40,170 nucleotides of DNA from Dehalococcoidia bacterium (GCA_009692945.1 SHYD01000020.1:1-40170), one strand, 5' to 3'. Positions 9,376 to 19,060 are shown, counted from the first letter of the stretch. Translations and numbers: made by a program. The notes: a model not told the origin generated them from the sequence alone.

Positions 9376-10677
9376 GTGCTAGAAGCACTGATCAACGCCT
9401 GGCGCACCCCGGACCTGCGGCGCAAACTGCTGTTCACCCTCGGCATGTTGGTGATCTTTCGGTTTGTGGCGCATATCCCAATCCCGGGCGTGGACCCGGT
9501 GAGTTTGAATCGGTTGTTCCAGAGCAACCAATTGCTGGGGATGCTAGACATGTTCAGTGGCGGCGCCATGCGCAACCTCAGCGTGGCGTCGATGGGGGTG
9601 TACCCCTATATCACCGCATCGATCATCATGCAGCTTATGGTCCCGGTCATCCCGGCGCTGGATGCGCTCTCGAAAGAGGGGGAGGTGGGGCGGCACCGTA
9701 TCAACCGCTACACCCACTGGATCACGGTGCCGTTGGCCGGTCTCCAAGCGTTCGGGCAACTTGCGCTGTTCCAGAGCCAGGGGGTGGTATCGAATGTGGG
9801 CGTCACGGGTGCGGATTTGTTGCCGACGCTGGCGATGGTGATCTCGATGATGGCGGGAACGGTGTTCCTGGTGTGGGTCGGAGAGTTGATCACGGAGAAC
9901 GGGATCGGAAACGGCGTTTCGGTCATTATTTTCGGTGGAATTGTTGCTTCGTTGCCTGAAATGGTGTTGCAGGGGTTTGTGGGGGCGTCTGGTGGGGGAA
10001 ACTTCATGGGGATTGTCGCGTTTGTGGTGCTCGGTGTCGGGTTGGTGGCGGCCATTGTATTCTTCCAAGAGGCGCAACGGCGGATACCGGTGCAGTACAC
10101 CAGAAGCCTGTTCAGAGGTGGTCGGATGTACCGGCAGGGAGGCGCCAGCCACATCCCGCTGCGCGTGAACTCGGCCGGCATGATCCCGCTGATCTTTGCC
10201 GCGTCCATCATGATTTTCCCCGGGACGGTCGCCAGCTATTTCACACTGTCCACCGTCGACTGGGTCAAAGATGTGGCGCAGACCATTCAACGTATCTTCG
10301 ACACCGCGAGCCCGCTGTACTGGACGCTGTATGGCCTATTGGTGGTGGCCTTCACCTTTTTCTATACCATTGTGATCTTTCAGCAGCAGAACCTGGCGGA
10401 GAACCTGCAGAAGAACGGCGGGTTTGTTCCGGGGATCCGGCCTGGGCGGCCCACGGCGGAATACTTCAATTCGGTGTTGTTCAGGATCACCTGGGCAGGG
10501 GCGTTGTTCCTGGGGCTGATCGCCATCATGCCCTACCTTGGCGAAGTGATAACCGGTGTTCGTGCCCTGCAACTGAGCAGCACCGGGCTGTTGATCGTGG
10601 TGGGAGTAGTGTTGGACACCATGCGACAGCTTGAGGCGCAGTTGATGATGCGCAATTACGAAGGTTTCATTAAGTAG
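9376..10677 (+). CDS. secY: Preprotein translocase subunit SecY
   Basis: 433 residues from a GTG, with the ten-helix pattern expected of the protein-conducting channel. Recognisable parts are the N-terminal amphipathic start LRRKLLFTLGMLVIFRF, the plug region MLDMFSGGAMRNLSVASMGVYPYITASI, the cytoplasmic loop with IPVQYTRS, and PLRVNSAGMIPLIFA. The gene ends in tandem stops TAG TAA, 4 nt before adk. Confidence 0.98.
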   Translation: MLEALINAWRTPDLRRKLLFTLGMLVIFRFVAHIPIPGVDPVSLNRLFQSNQLLGMLDMFSGGAMRNLSVASMGVYPYITASIIMQLMVPVIPALDALSKEGEVGRHRINRYTHWITVPLAGLQAFGQLALFQSQGVVSNVGVTGADLLPTLAMVISMMAGTVFLVWVGELITENGIGNGVSVIIFGGIVASLPEMVLQGFVGASGGGNFMGIVAFVVLGVGLVAAIVFFQEAQRRIPVQYTRSLFRGGRMYRQGGASHIPLRVNSAGMIPLIFAASIMIFPGTVASYFTLSTVDWVKDVAQTIQRIFDTASPLYWTLYGLLVVAFTFFYTIVIFQQQNLAENLQKNGGFVPGIRPGRPTAEYFNSVLFRITWAGALFLGLIAIMPYLGEVITGVRALQLSSTGLLIVVGVVLDTMRQLEAQLMMRNYEGFIK

Positions 10678-10681
10678 TAAT

Positions 10682-11344
10682 TTGAATGCGAGGGATAACA
10701 CTCTGTACGTCATTTTGTTGGGGGCTCCAGGAGCGGGGAAGGGGACGCAGGCGGTCTTGCTCAGCCAGCAAGCTCGGCTGGTTCACCTCGCTTCGGGTGA
10801 TCTGTTTCGCGAGGTGCGGCAGCAGGACACCGAGATTGGCCGGTTGGTGAAATCCTATTACGACAAGGGCGAACTGGTGCCGGACGATGTGACCATACGC
10901 ATGATCCTTGAACGCCTTTCCCAACCCGATTGCCAGTCCGGTTGTCTGCTGGACGGCTTTCCGCGCACGCTCCAGCAGGCGCTGGCGCTGGACGACGCCT
11001 TCCATGCGCAGGGCAAGCGGATCGAACGTGTCGTTTCGATCGCGGTAGAGCGGGCTGAGTTGTTGCGGCGTCTTGGGGGGCGATGGCTCTGCCAGCGGTG
11101 CGGGGCGTCCTATCACACCGTGAGTGCGCCTCCCAAGGTTGGGGGAACCTGTGATCGCTGCGGAGGCGAACTCTACCAGCGGGCGGATGATACCGAAGAA
11201 ACCGCGAAGAACCGTTTGGACGTGTACGACCGGCAGACGGCGCCGCTTGTCGATTACTATCGCACCCGTGACGTGCTGGCCGAGGTGAACGGACAGGGTC
11301 AGGTTGAATCGGTCCAGGCGGCTGTCGTGGCGGCGTTGAGGTAA
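10682..11344 (+). CDS. adk: Adenylate kinase
   Basis: 220 residues from a TTG only 4 nt after secY; no stronger in-frame start or clear Shine-Dalgarno site is visible, so it is probably coupled to secY. The P-loop GAPGAGKGTQ is at residues 14-23, and DGFPRT is present. The LID domain has CQRC...CDRC, the zinc-binding form. It interconverts ATP+AMP and 2 ADP in the cytoplasm. Confidence 0.97.
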   Translation: MNARDNTLYVILLGAPGAGKGTQAVLLSQQARLVHLASGDLFREVRQQDTEIGRLVKSYYDKGELVPDDVTIRMILERLSQPDCQSGCLLDGFPRTLQQALALDDAFHAQGKRIERVVSIAVERAELLRRLGGRWLCQRCGASYHTVSAPPKVGGTCDRCGGELYQRADDTEETAKNRLDVYDRQTAPLVDYYRTRDVLAEVNGQGQVESVQAAVVAALR

Positions 11345-11354
11345 CGGAGCGGGA

Positions 11355-12119
11355 ATGGCGACTGTGAGTCAGGGAGCAACGTTGAAGTCACCGCAGGAGT
11401 TGGATCTCATGCGGCAGGCGGGGCGGTACCTGTGGGAGATACTGCAGGTGCTTCAAATGGCGGTGCGGCCCGAAATCACGACTGGTGAACTGGATGCTCT
11501 GGCAGCCGAGGAAATGAAACAGCGCGGCGTGGAACCGTCTTTTTTGGGGTATCATGGCTACCCGGCGCACATCTGTGCTTCGGTGAACGACGAGATCGTC
11601 CATGGAATCCCCGGCAAGCGGGTGCTGAAGGAAGGCGACATCATCGGAATCGACTGTGGGGTTATCTACAGGGGCTGGCAGGCCGACTCTGCGGTTACGG
11701 TTGGCGTCGGCGTTGTCAGCGATGAGGCCAAGCGGCTGATTGAGGTGACCCGCGCCTCGTTGGAGGCGGGAATCGGCGCCGCTCGAAGCGGCGCCCGGCT
11801 GAGTGATATTTCGCACGCCATCCAGCAGGCCATCGAACCGCATGGTTTTTCGGTGGTCCGCGAGTACGTGGGGCACGGCATCGGGCGGGCCATGCATGAG
11901 GAGCCGCAGATCCCCAACTTTGGGCCGCCGGGCCGGGGTCCGGTGTTGCGCCCGGGGATGGCAATCGCCCTGGAGCCGATGGTTAATGTGGGTGAATGGA
12001 AGACCCGTGTGGCACCCGACCATTGGACCGTTCTGACTATTGACGGTAAATGGTCGGCGCATTTCGAGCACACGCTTACCATCACCGATGGGGAAGCCGA
12101 AGTCCTCACGAGGCCGTGA
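11355..12119 (+). CDS. map: Methionine aminopeptidase, type I
   Basis: 254 residues. The pita-bread fold metal ligands are all visible: D100, D111, H174, E207 and E238, plus the substrate histidine H83 in NDEIVHGIP. It removes the initiator methionine from nascent proteins. The adk-map-infA order in the spc operon is common in Gram-positive bacteria and Chloroflexota. Confidence 0.97.
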   Translation: MATVSQGATLKSPQELDLMRQAGRYLWEILQVLQMAVRPEITTGELDALAAEEMKQRGVEPSFLGYHGYPAHICASVNDEIVHGIPGKRVLKEGDIIGIDCGVIYRGWQADSAVTVGVGVVSDEAKRLIEVTRASLEAGIGAARSGARLSDISHAIQQAIEPHGFSVVREYVGHGIGRAMHEEPQIPNFGPPGRGPVLRPGMAIALEPMVNVGEWKTRVAPDHWTVLTIDGKWSAHFEHTLTITDGEAEVLTRP

Positions 12120-12143
12120 GGCCTAATTCCCGTAAGAGGTGGT

Positions 12144-12362
12144 ATGGCGAAAAAAGAGTCGATTGAAGTGGAGGGCGTGGTTAAAGAGCCGTTGCCCAAC
12201 GCAATGTTCCGGGTGGAGTTGGCGAACGGGCACAGGGTGTTGGCCCATGTTTCAGGAAAGATCAGGCTGAATTTTATTCGGATCCTTCCTGGAGACCGGG
12301 TGTTAGTGGAGTTGTCGCAGTACGATCTGACCCGGGGGCGCATCACCTACCGGTTCAAGTAA
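12144..12362 (+). CDS. infA: Translation initiation factor IF-1
   Basis: 72 residues, exactly the family length. OB-fold with [43 protein letters not shown] and the end [11 protein letters not shown]-1 binds the A site of the 30S subunit during initiation. Confidence 0.97.
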   Translation: MAKKESIEVEGVVKEPLPNAMFRVELANGHRVLAHVSGKIRLNFIRILPGDRVLVELSQYDLTRGRITYRFK

Positions 12363-12392
12363 AAAGGGCAGCAGGAACAGCGGGTTGCAATC

Positions 12393-12506
12393 ATGAAAGT
12401 ATCGGCGTCGGTCAAAGTGCGGTGTGATAATTGCAAGGTCATCCGGCGCAACCGGGTGGTCATGATTATTTGTAAGAATCCCAAGCACAAGCAACGGCAG
12501 GGCTAG
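12393..12506 (+). CDS. rpmJ: 50S ribosomal protein L36
   Basis: A 37-residue gene, easily missed because it is so short. It reads [19 protein letters not shown] and continues to C27 and H32, giving the complete zinc ligand set C11, C14, C27, H32. It stops with TAG 21 nt before rpsM. The infA-rpmJ-rpsM-rpsK order is canonical, which supports the call independently. Confidence 0.96.
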   Translation: MKVSASVKVRCDNCKVIRRNRVVMIICKNPKHKQRQG

Positions 12507-12527
12507 TCACAGGGTACCGGGGGAAAC

Positions 12528-12911
12528 ATGGCGCGGATTGCAGGTGTGGACATCCCGAACAACAAGAAGGTGGACGTATCGTTGCGGTATATCTACGGTA
12601 TTGGACCCTCCAATGCCATTAAGATCTGCCGTGATACCCGGATCGACACCGAGACTAAGGTGAAGGATCTTACGGAGGAAGAGTTGGGCCGGCTCAGGGA
12701 GATCATCGATCACTCCTACATCGTGGAAGGTGACCTGCGCCGTGAGGTGAACGGGAACATCCGCCGGCTGGTGGAGATAGGATCCTACCGGGGCATACGG
12801 CATCGGCGAGGCCTGCCGGTGCATGGACAGCGCACCAAGACCAATGCTCGGACCAAGCGGGGTGCCCGGAAAACCGTGGCCGGACGCCGCCGGGCCAGCG
12901 CCAAGAAATAA
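12528..12911 (+). CDS. rpsM: 30S ribosomal protein S13
   Basis: 127 residues starting [19 protein letters not shown]. The helix-hairpin-helix region ([14 protein letters not shown]) and the C-terminal tail with [19 protein letters not shown] are intact. S13 contacts P-site tRNA and bridges to the 50S subunit. First gene of the alpha-operon block. Confidence 0.97.
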   Translation: MARIAGVDIPNNKKVDVSLRYIYGIGPSNAIKICRDTRIDTETKVKDLTEEELGRLREIIDHSYIVEGDLRREVNGNIRRLVEIGSYRGIRHRRGLPVHGQRTKTNARTKRGARKTVAGRRRASAKK

Positions 12912-12923
12912 CGAGGGGTCAAC

Positions 12924-13313
12924 ATGGCAGATCGCCGCAGACAGGTCCGGCGCCGCGAGCGCAAGGTGGTTCCGGTGGGGAGGGCCTACATCCAATCCAC
13001 CTTCAATAACACGATCGTGACTTTGACCGATCCCAACGGCAATGCTATCGCTTGGGCCAGCGCCGGTGGGACCGGGTTCAAGGGATCACGAAAAAGCACC
13101 CCCTACGCCGCCCAGATGGCCGCCGAGAACGCGGTCCGTCGGGGTTCGGAGCAGGGGCTGCGCCAGGTCGACGTATTTGTCCGGGGCACGGGCAGCGGCC
13201 GGGAAGCGGCCATCCGTTCCCTGCAGGCCGCGGGACTCGTCATCACCAGTATCCGGGACGTGACCCCGGTACCTCATAACGGATGCCGGCCGCGCAAGCG
13301 CCGCCGCGTGTAA
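12924..13313 (+). CDS. rpsK: 30S ribosomal protein S11
   Basis: 129 residues. [20 protein letters not shown], the [11 protein letters not shown] helix and the end [18 protein letters not shown] identify S11, which lies on the 30S platform near the mRNA exit. It lies 12 nt after rpsM and 11 nt before rpsD. Confidence 0.97.
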   Translation: MADRRRQVRRRERKVVPVGRAYIQSTFNNTIVTLTDPNGNAIAWASAGGTGFKGSRKSTPYAAQMAAENAVRRGSEQGLRQVDVFVRGTGSGREAAIRSLQAAGLVITSIRDVTPVPHNGCRPRKRRRV

Positions 13314-13324
13314 GGAAGAGGAAT

Positions 13325-13954
13325 ATGGCTCGTTATGCAGAAGCAGTGTGCCGGTTGTGCCGCCGCCAAGGCGAGAAGCTTTTCCTAAAGGGAGAGCGGT
13401 GCTTCTCGCCGAAATGTGCCATCGAGGATCGCAATTTTCCTCCTGGGCAACATGGGAATGCGCGGCGCCGGAAAATGTCGGAGCATGGACTGCAGTTGAG
13501 GGAAAAGCAGAAGGCCCGGTTCATCTATGGCGTTTTGGAACGGCAATTCCGGCGCCACTACCAAGAAGCCTCCCGGCGGCCCGGCATGACGGGTGAAAAC
13601 CTGTTGCAGGAGCTGGAATTGAGGCTGGATAATGTGGTGTTCCGCCTCGGTTTCGCCGACTCGCGCAATCAGGCCCGGCAAATAGTGCTTCACGGGCACG
13701 TTGCGCTGAACGGCCGGAAAACGGATATCCCTTCGGCTCGGGTGCGGATCGGCGATGTGATTGCTTGGGCGCCCGGGTCGGTCAATACCGAGTTGTTCAA
13801 GATCACGGCGAAGGGTATCAGCAGCAAATCGATCCCAGATTGGCTCGATCTGAGTATCGCTCAGATGACCGGAAGGGTCCTTTCGGTGCCGGCCCGAGGC
13901 CAGGTCGACACCAAGGTTAACGAACAGGCCATTGTTGAGTACTACTCACGCTAA
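13325..13954 (+). CDS. rpsD: 30S ribosomal protein S4
   Basis: 209 residues from the ATG at 13325, preceded by AAGGAAGAGG; an upstream in-frame start lies inside rpsK and is rejected. The N terminus ([15 protein letters not shown] ... CFSPKC) has four cysteines, so this is the zinc-binding form. The S4 RNA-binding domain ([21 protein letters not shown]) follows. S4 nucleates 30S assembly. Confidence 0.97.
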   Translation: MARYAEAVCRLCRRQGEKLFLKGERCFSPKCAIEDRNFPPGQHGNARRRKMSEHGLQLREKQKARFIYGVLERQFRRHYQEASRRPGMTGENLLQELELRLDNVVFRLGFADSRNQARQIVLHGHVALNGRKTDIPSARVRIGDVIAWAPGSVNTELFKITAKGISSKSIPDWLDLSIAQMTGRVLSVPARGQVDTKVNEQAIVEYYSR

Positions 13955-14005
13955 CCTGAAAATACAGGTGGGCCCAATTAACCCAAGCGTGAGAGGAGGC
14001 CATCG

Positions 14006-14980
14006 TTGTCACAACTTGTGACCCCTGAAATTGAAATCGTGGAACTGACTTCTGAGTACGGCCGCTTTGTGGCGGAGCCGCTGGAAGGCGGATTCGGCAA
14101 TACCCTGGGGAACTCTCTCCGGCGGGTGCTGCTGAGTTCCCTGCCGGGCGCCGCCGTGACGTGGGTGCGTATCGACGGCGTGCAACATGAGTTCTCAACC
14201 GTCCCGTGCATCAAAGAAGACACCATTGAGCTGCTCCTCAACGTCAAGGAGTTGCGGTTGAAGGCGCTGTCGGACCGGCCGGGGCGCTTGTTTCTGGATG
14301 CGTCGGGGGCAGGCGAAGTCACTGCGGCCGACATCAAACCTTCGGCAGACTATGAGATAGTCAACCCCCACCTGCATATCGCCACGCTTGACTCTGATGA
14401 TGCAAAGCTGACCGTTGAGTTCAACGTGGAACAGGGTATGGGGTACGTACAGGCAGGGGCCCAGAATGGGCTGCCCATTGGGGTGTTGCCGATTGACGCC
14501 ATCTTCACCCCCGTGCGCCGGGTCAATTACCGGGTCGAATCGGCTCGGGTCGGGCAGGCGATCAACTACGACCGGATGGTGCTGGACGTGTGGACCGACG
14601 GTACCCTCTCACCCGTGCTGGCTGTGAACCAGAGCGCGCGGATCCTGATGGAACAGTTCAGTCATTTCGCCCATCTGGGCATTCCCGCTGCTCAACTGCC
14701 CGCTGGGGGGGGGATCATTGGTGCTCCGACCGGCGGTAGGTACGACATGGCCATCGCAGAATTGGCTCTCAGCGTGCGTGCCTACAACGCCCTGAAGCGG
14801 CACAATGTCACCACCGTCGGGCAGGTGCTGGGGTTGACGGATAGTGACTTGATGAACATCCGGAATTTCGGCGAAAAGTCCATGACGGAACTGAAGGACA
14901 AGTTGGTGGAGTTGGGCTTTGCCGAGGCCGCGTCCGGTGGCGACGGCTCCCCCGGCCCAGACGGCGCGGTCCCCGCGTAA
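14006..14980 (+). CDS. rpoA: RNA polymerase subunit alpha
   Basis: 324 residues from a TTG preceded by AGAGGAGG. The N-terminal dimerisation domain (GFGNTLGNSLRRVLLSSLPGAAV) covers about residues 1-230. The C-terminal domain (about 248-310) carries the DNA-binding RAYNALKRHNVTTVGQ and NFGEKSMTELKDKL helices. The arginine that contacts UP elements in E. coli (R265) is kept. A 51-nt gap separates it from rpsD. Confidence 0.98.
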   Translation: MSQLVTPEIEIVELTSEYGRFVAEPLEGGFGNTLGNSLRRVLLSSLPGAAVTWVRIDGVQHEFSTVPCIKEDTIELLLNVKELRLKALSDRPGRLFLDASGAGEVTAADIKPSADYEIVNPHLHIATLDSDDAKLTVEFNVEQGMGYVQAGAQNGLPIGVLPIDAIFTPVRRVNYRVESARVGQAINYDRMVLDVWTDGTLSPVLAVNQSARILMEQFSHFAHLGIPAAQLPAGGGIIGAPTGGRYDMAIAELALSVRAYNALKRHNVTTVGQVLGLTDSDLMNIRNFGEKSMTELKDKLVELGFAEAASGGDGSPGPDGAVPA

Positions 14981-15012
14981 TCCTCCGTCAATCAAGCGAA
15001 CGGGATACCCTT

Positions 15013-15366
15013 ATGCGACACGGTGTAGACGGACGGCAACTTAGCAGACATACCGGTCCCCGGATGGCCCTCTACCGAGGGCTGGTCGGAGATCTGATCC
15101 GGCATGGCAGGATTCGGACCACCGAAGCCAAGGCCAAAGAGACCAAAGGGATGGCGGAAAGGATTATCACTTTGGGTAAGCGTGGCGATCTGCACGCCCG
15201 GCGTCAAGCGTTGGCCTTTGTCGGGCATCCCGAAGTGGTGGACAAGGTGTTCCACGAGTTGGCGCCGCGCTATGCCGAGCGTCCTGGCGGCTACACCCGT
15301 ATCATCAAGATTGGTTTTCGCAAGGGTGATGCCGCTCCGCTGGTCCAGTTGGAGTTCGTGGAGTAA
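15013..15366 (+). CDS. rplQ: 50S ribosomal protein L17
   Basis: 117 residues. MRHGVDGRQLSRHTGPRMAL is followed by ITLGKRGDLHARRQA and a C terminus ending AAPLVQLEFVE, all standard. It follows rpoA by 32 nt as in nearly all bacteria. L17 lies at the tunnel exit. Confidence 0.97.
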   Translation: MRHGVDGRQLSRHTGPRMALYRGLVGDLIRHGRIRTTEAKAKETKGMAERIITLGKRGDLHARRQALAFVGHPEVVDKVFHELAPRYAERPGGYTRIIKIGFRKGDAAPLVQLEFVE

Positions 15367-15374
15367 TCAACATC

Positions 15375-16229
15375 GTGCCGGAGGCGGACGGCCGTGCCGA
15401 GCCCGTGAGCCGCAAACTGGCGCTGCTGATCGAGTATGATGGGACTCGCTACAGCGGGTTCCAGATTCAGGAGAATGCGCTGACGGTCCAGGAGGTCTTG
15501 GAGCGAGCGCTGGACAACATTACGGGTGAGGGAAACAGACTCAAAGGAGCCAGCAGGACTGATACCGGCGTGCACGCCCTTGGGCAGGTGGCAACATTTG
15601 TCACCCGGAGCCGGCATGAGCCCAAGACTTTCGTCGCAGCCCTCAACGCGCACCTTCCCGGAGATGTGGCGGTGCGGGATGCGGCGGAGACGGCGCCTGG
15701 GTTCGATGCCCGCCGTCAGGCGGAGCGCCGTTGGTATCGGTACGTGATAGTCCAGCGGTCCTCGCCGGCGCCGCTCTTGCGGAGCAGTAGTCACCGGATT
15801 GGGCGGCGTTTGGACGTGGAGGCCATGGCGGCAGCGGCGCAGGAACTGGTGGGCCATCATGACTGTGCCAGCTTTAGTGCCAAGCTGTCGAACCAGACGA
15901 CCACGATGCGGGAGATAACGAGAGTGGGCGTCCGGCGCGCGGGAGACATGCTGTTTTTCGATATCGAGGCGAACGCCTTTCTCCCACAGCAGGTCAGGAG
16001 GACGGTGGGTGAGTTGCTGGCCGTCGGAACCGGCCACCTGCCGGTGGAGCGGATCGGTCAGTTGTTGGCGAGGCCGGTTCTGGGGGCGGCCGGCTCTCCG
16101 GTCCCTCCACAGGGGTTATATTTGATGGGGATTACGTACCCGCCCGGTGCGGTGCGGTTTGAACATGAAGGATCATTAGATCGGTCCGGCCCCTGGGCGG
16201 CCGGCATTCAAAACCTAGGACACGAGTGA
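15375..16229 (+). CDS. truA: tRNA pseudouridine synthase A
   Basis: 284 residues from a GTG. The catalytic motif [13 protein letters not shown] places the nucleophile at D63. [13 protein letters not shown] near the N terminus and [17 protein letters not shown] in the C-terminal part are typical. It modifies uridines 38-40 in the anticodon arm. Placement between rplQ and rplM matches Firmicutes and Chloroflexota. Its TGA overlaps the rplM ATG by one base. Confidence 0.96.
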   Translation: MPEADGRAEPVSRKLALLIEYDGTRYSGFQIQENALTVQEVLERALDNITGEGNRLKGASRTDTGVHALGQVATFVTRSRHEPKTFVAALNAHLPGDVAVRDAAETAPGFDARRQAERRWYRYVIVQRSSPAPLLRSSSHRIGRRLDVEAMAAAAQELVGHHDCASFSAKLSNQTTTMREITRVGVRRAGDMLFFDIEANAFLPQQVRRTVGELLAVGTGHLPVERIGQLLARPVLGAAGSPVPPQGLYLMGITYPPGAVRFEHEGSLDRSGPWAAGIQNLGHE

Positions 16230-16657
16230 TGAACACATACAGCACCAAGGCGTCGGATCTGAAGCCCATTTGGCGGGTTATTGACGCCGAGGGTCAGGTG
16301 CTGGGGCGGCTGGCGTCTCAGGTGGCCCAGATACTCAAGGGTAAGCATAACCCGCTCTATGTGCCGCATCTGAACACGGGCGACTTTGTGATCGTGGTCA
16401 ATGCGGCGAAGGTCGCGGTCACCGGCAACAAGCTCAAGCAGAAACGCTACTACCGCCATTCCGGTTATCCGGGAGGCCTGAAGAGCATCAACCTTGAGGA
16501 CTCTCTTGTGAAATTCCCGACGCGGGTGTTCGAGCATGCGGTGAAGGGCATGTTGCCCCATAATTCGTTGGGCCGTGATATGCTGCGCCGGCTGAAGGTG
16601 TACGCGGGTCCCACCCACCCCCATGCTGCCCAGATCAAAGAAGCAGCTCAAGAATAA
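16229..16657 (+). CDS. rplM: 50S ribosomal protein L13
   Basis: 142 residues. A GTG at 16226 and an ATG at 16229 are adjacent in frame; I choose the ATG because it gives the standard [20 protein letters not shown] start and a TGATG junction with truA. NHKLKQ-type central region and [21 protein letters not shown] are conserved. L13 is an early 50S assembly protein. Confidence 0.96.
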   Translation: MNTYSTKASDLKPIWRVIDAEGQVLGRLASQVAQILKGKHNPLYVPHLNTGDFVIVVNAAKVAVTGNKLKQKRYYRHSGYPGGLKSINLEDSLVKFPTRVFEHAVKGMLPHNSLGRDMLRRLKVYAGPTHPHAAQIKEAAQE

Positions 16658-16690
16658 TCACCACGTCCTAAAGAGCGCGGGAGGCATCCA

Positions 16691-17089
16691 TTGGTCAGCA
16701 GTCATTATTTTTACGGGTTGGGTCGCCGGAAATCGGCAATCGCCCAGGTGCGGTTGTACCCCAACGGCAATGGCGCCATCGTTGTGAACGGCAAGCCGAT
16801 GGAGGTGTACTTCAGCCGGGCTTTCGTACAACGCCAGGTGCTGGAGCCGTTTTACGCGACAGGCACCCTTGGGAAGTTCAACGCATCGGTGCACGTGGCC
16901 GGAGGCGGGATTTCCGGATGGGCCGGTGCGGTCAGCCTGGGGGTGGCCCGGGCACTCCTGACCATCGACGAAAACCTCAAGGGTCCGTTGCGGAAGGCTG
17001 GGCTGCTCACCCGTGATCCACGGGTCAAGGAGCGCAAAAAGTACGGCCTGAAACGGGCCCGCAAGGCTCCTCAGTACACCAAACGGTAA
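16691..17089 (+). CDS. rpsI: 30S ribosomal protein S9
   Basis: 132 residues from a TTG preceded by GGGAGG. GLGRRKSAIAQVRLYPNGNG at the start and LLTRDPRVKERKKYGLKRAR, KAPQYTKR at the end are diagnostic; the C-terminal arginine reaches the P-site tRNA. Last gene of the ribosomal run; strong hairpins follow. Confidence 0.97.
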   Translation: MVSSHYFYGLGRRKSAIAQVRLYPNGNGAIVVNGKPMEVYFSRAFVQRQVLEPFYATGTLGKFNASVHVAGGGISGWAGAVSLGVARALLTIDENLKGPLRKAGLLTRDPRVKERKKYGLKRARKAPQYTKR

Positions 17090-17093
17090 TTAC

Positions 17094-17125
17094 CCGTCTC
17101 GCACTTGTCTTCCGGTGCGGGACGG
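17094..17125 (+). terminator. Hairpin after rpsI
   Basis: CCGTCTCGCAC and GTGCGGGACGG form an 11-bp stem (one G-U wobble) around a 10-nt loop, starting 4 nt after the rpsI stop. There is no run of T after it, so it is more likely a 3'-end-stabilising or Rho-assisted structure than a classic intrinsic terminator. It precedes the much stronger dyad at 17141-17187. Confidence 0.5.
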
Positions 17126-17140
17126 CCGGAATGCGAATGA

Positions 17141-17187
17141 GGCATAACCAGCGCCCCTGCCGATTCGGCAGGGGCGCTGGTTATGCC
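17141..17187. terminator. Perfect 21-bp dyad, bidirectional terminator
   Basis: The 21-nt arm at 17141-17161 and its exact reverse complement at 17167-17187 enclose a 5-nt loop (GATTC). It lies at the meeting point of two convergent gene runs (rpsI on plus, the cupin gene on minus), so it can end transcription from both sides. T-tracts are absent or very short on both strands (TTATGCC-type ends), so termination efficiency cannot be judged from sequence. Confidence 0.8.
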
Positions 17188-17202
17188 GAACACGAAAGCG
17201 GT

Positions 17203-17577
17203 TCAGGGCGCGATGGTCCCGCTCCGTCCATAGCAGTCCTCCAGACGGACCACGTCGTCGAGTTGAGGCGTCGACACCTCAAAGAAGTCGCAGTCGGCGA
17301 GGGCTTCGATGCGGTGGACGCTTCCCGGAGGGACGTGGAAGCTGTGACCGGGCAGCATCGGGCGGTTGCCGGGAACTCCGGCGTCATCATGGTAGTGCAT
17401 CACGGCTCGCCCGGCGTGAAGGTAGATGGTTTCGTCCTTCTCCCTATGGTACTGGAGGCTGAGGGCGTTGCCCGCCGTGACGTGGAGGATCTTTCCGACG
17501 TATTGCCCGGTTTGCGCCAGCAGCAACTCGTAGCCCCACGGCTTATCGGTGCGGACGGGTGCGAAAGCCTCGATCAT
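17203..17577 (-). CDS. Cupin, phosphomannose isomerase type II domain
   Basis: 124 residues from the ATG at 17577, preceded by AAAGGAA. A single cupin barrel: motif 1 YHREKDETIYLHAGRA and motif 2 HSFHVPPGSVHRIEAL supply the metal-binding histidines and glutamate. KPWGYELLL near the start is typical of the C-terminal isomerase domain of type II mannose-6-phosphate isomerase/mannose-1-phosphate guanylyltransferases, here encoded alone. Likely reaction: fructose-6-P to mannose-6-P. It is the last gene of the sugar-nucleotide operon, 16 nt after the phosphohexomutase gene, which supports the role. Confidence 0.82.
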   Translation of the reverse strand: MIEAFAPVRTDKPWGYELLLAQTGQYVGKILHVTAGNALSLQYHREKDETIYLHAGRAVMHYHDDAGVPGNRPMLPGHSFHVPPGSVHRIEALADCDFFEVSTPQLDDVVRLEDCYGRSGTIAP

Positions 17578-17593
17578 CGCCGGTTCCTTTCCG

Positions 17594-19060
17594 TCACAGG
17601 CCAGCCAGAGTGCGCCCAGCCGCCAGCAACTCGCGTACTCGCTCGATGGTAGACGACTCGGAATAGACGCGCAGCAATGGTTCGGTGCCCGAAAACCGCA
17701 CCAAGAGCCAGCCGCCGTCATTGAAGTGGAAACGGACCCCGTTGACCGGGGCTCCCTGACCTCCGAACACCTCCTGTTGTTTCAGCGGCGCGCCGGCGAG
17801 GCCGGTGCGGGGCTGGGCGACCCGAGCGATGATCGCCTCCCGCTCCTGCTGCGGGTAGTGGTAGTCGGTCCGTTCGTAGTAATGCGGCCCAACCAAGCTA
17901 TAGAGGTGCTCGATGAGCTGGGCTGCGCTCTTGCCGGTGGAAACCATGAGATCGAGGAAATAGAGACCGGCCAGGGTGGCATCCCGCTCGGGGATGTGAC
18001 CGCGGAAGCCGTAACCACCGCTCTCCTCGCCACCCATCAGGGCGTCTCGTGCCATCATTTCAGGGCCGACGTACTTGAACCCCACGTCTGTTTCAACGAC
18101 CGGTACGTCGAAGCGCTCGCCCAAGCGGTAGATCATGCTGGTGGTGGTGATGGTCTTGATCAGGGGGCCGCGCAGCTCTCGGACCTGCAGCAGATAGAGG
18201 GCCAGCAGCGCATAGACTTGGAGTTGGGTGACAAACTCGCCATGCTCATCCACCACCCCCAAGCGGTCGGCGTCGCCGTCGGTGGCGAGGCCCACCGCCG
18301 CGCCGCGGCGCATCCGGGTGCGGAGTTTGCTGAGGTTCCGGGTGATCGGTTCCGGCTGGATACCGGGGAACGCCGGGTTGCGGGTCCCGTTGAGTTCGTA
18401 GACCCGAGTCTTGCCGCCGGACAGCAGGCGCCGGAAGTAGCCGCGGCCGGCGCCATACATGGAATCGACCACCACTTCGAGGCCTGCGTCCTTCAGGCGC
18501 TGCAGCCGTGCCTCGGTGAGCAGCTTTCTGATGGTGGCGTCGTAAGCGGGTTCGGGGTCGACATACTCCACCAAGCCTTGGGACGCCGCCTGGACGATGG
18601 GCAGCGGGCGTACCGCGGCCCGGTTCGACCACAGGGCGGGCAAGAGTGCTTCCACTTGATCGACCATAGACTGGGGGGCGCTGCTGGAATGCTCGTCCTT
18701 GATCTTAAAGCCGTTGTACTCGCCGGGGTTGTGGCTGGCGGTGATGACGATACCGCCGTCGGCCTTCAGGTGTTGGATGGTGTGGCTCACCACCGGCGTG
18801 GGCGCGGCGCGGCGGCAGAGGAACACCTTGATGCCGTTGCCGGCCACCACCTCGGCCGCCGCCGCGGCGAAGTGCTCGGAAGCGAAGCGGGTGTCGTAGC
18901 CGATCACCAGCCCGCCGCCGCCCTTGGCGTTGGCCTGGAGGTGCTGGCAGAGGGCCTGGGCACACAGGCGAACATTGTCGAAGGTGAAGTCTTCGGCGAT
19001 GATGGCCCGCCAGCCATCGGTGCCGAACTTGATGGGAATCACCGGTGGTGTGGCGGTCAC
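17594..19060 (-). CDS. Phosphomannomutase/phosphoglucomutase family protein
   Basis: 488 residues from a GTG at 19060 that overlaps the gmd stop (GTGA); another GTG seven codons upstream is possible. Alpha-D-phosphohexomutase fold: N-terminal IKFGTDGWRAII, phosphoserine loop TASHNP (about S109), metal loop DGDADRLG, and sugar-binding GGEESGGYG, ending with RFSGTEPLLRVY in the phosphate-binding domain. With its neighbours it most likely converts mannose-6-P to mannose-1-P; glucose specificity cannot be excluded from sequence. Confidence 0.9.
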   Translation of the reverse strand: MTATPPVIPIKFGTDGWRAIIAEDFTFDNVRLCAQALCQHLQANAKGGGGLVIGYDTRFASEHFAAAAAEVVAGNGIKVFLCRRAAPTPVVSHTIQHLKADGGIVITASHNPGEYNGFKIKDEHSSSAPQSMVDQVEALLPALWSNRAAVRPLPIVQAASQGLVEYVDPEPAYDATIRKLLTEARLQRLKDAGLEVVVDSMYGAGRGYFRRLLSGGKTRVYELNGTRNPAFPGIQPEPITRNLSKLRTRMRRGAAVGLATDGDADRLGVVDEHGEFVTQLQVYALLALYLLQVRELRGPLIKTITTTSMIYRLGERFDVPVVETDVGFKYVGPEMMARDALMGGEESGGYGFRGHIPERDATLAGLYFLDLMVSTGKSAAQLIEHLYSLVGPHYYERTDYHYPQQEREAIIARVAQPRTGLAGAPLKQQEVFGGQGAPVNGVRFHFNDGGWLLVRFSGTEPLLRVYSESSTIERVRELLAAGRTLAGL

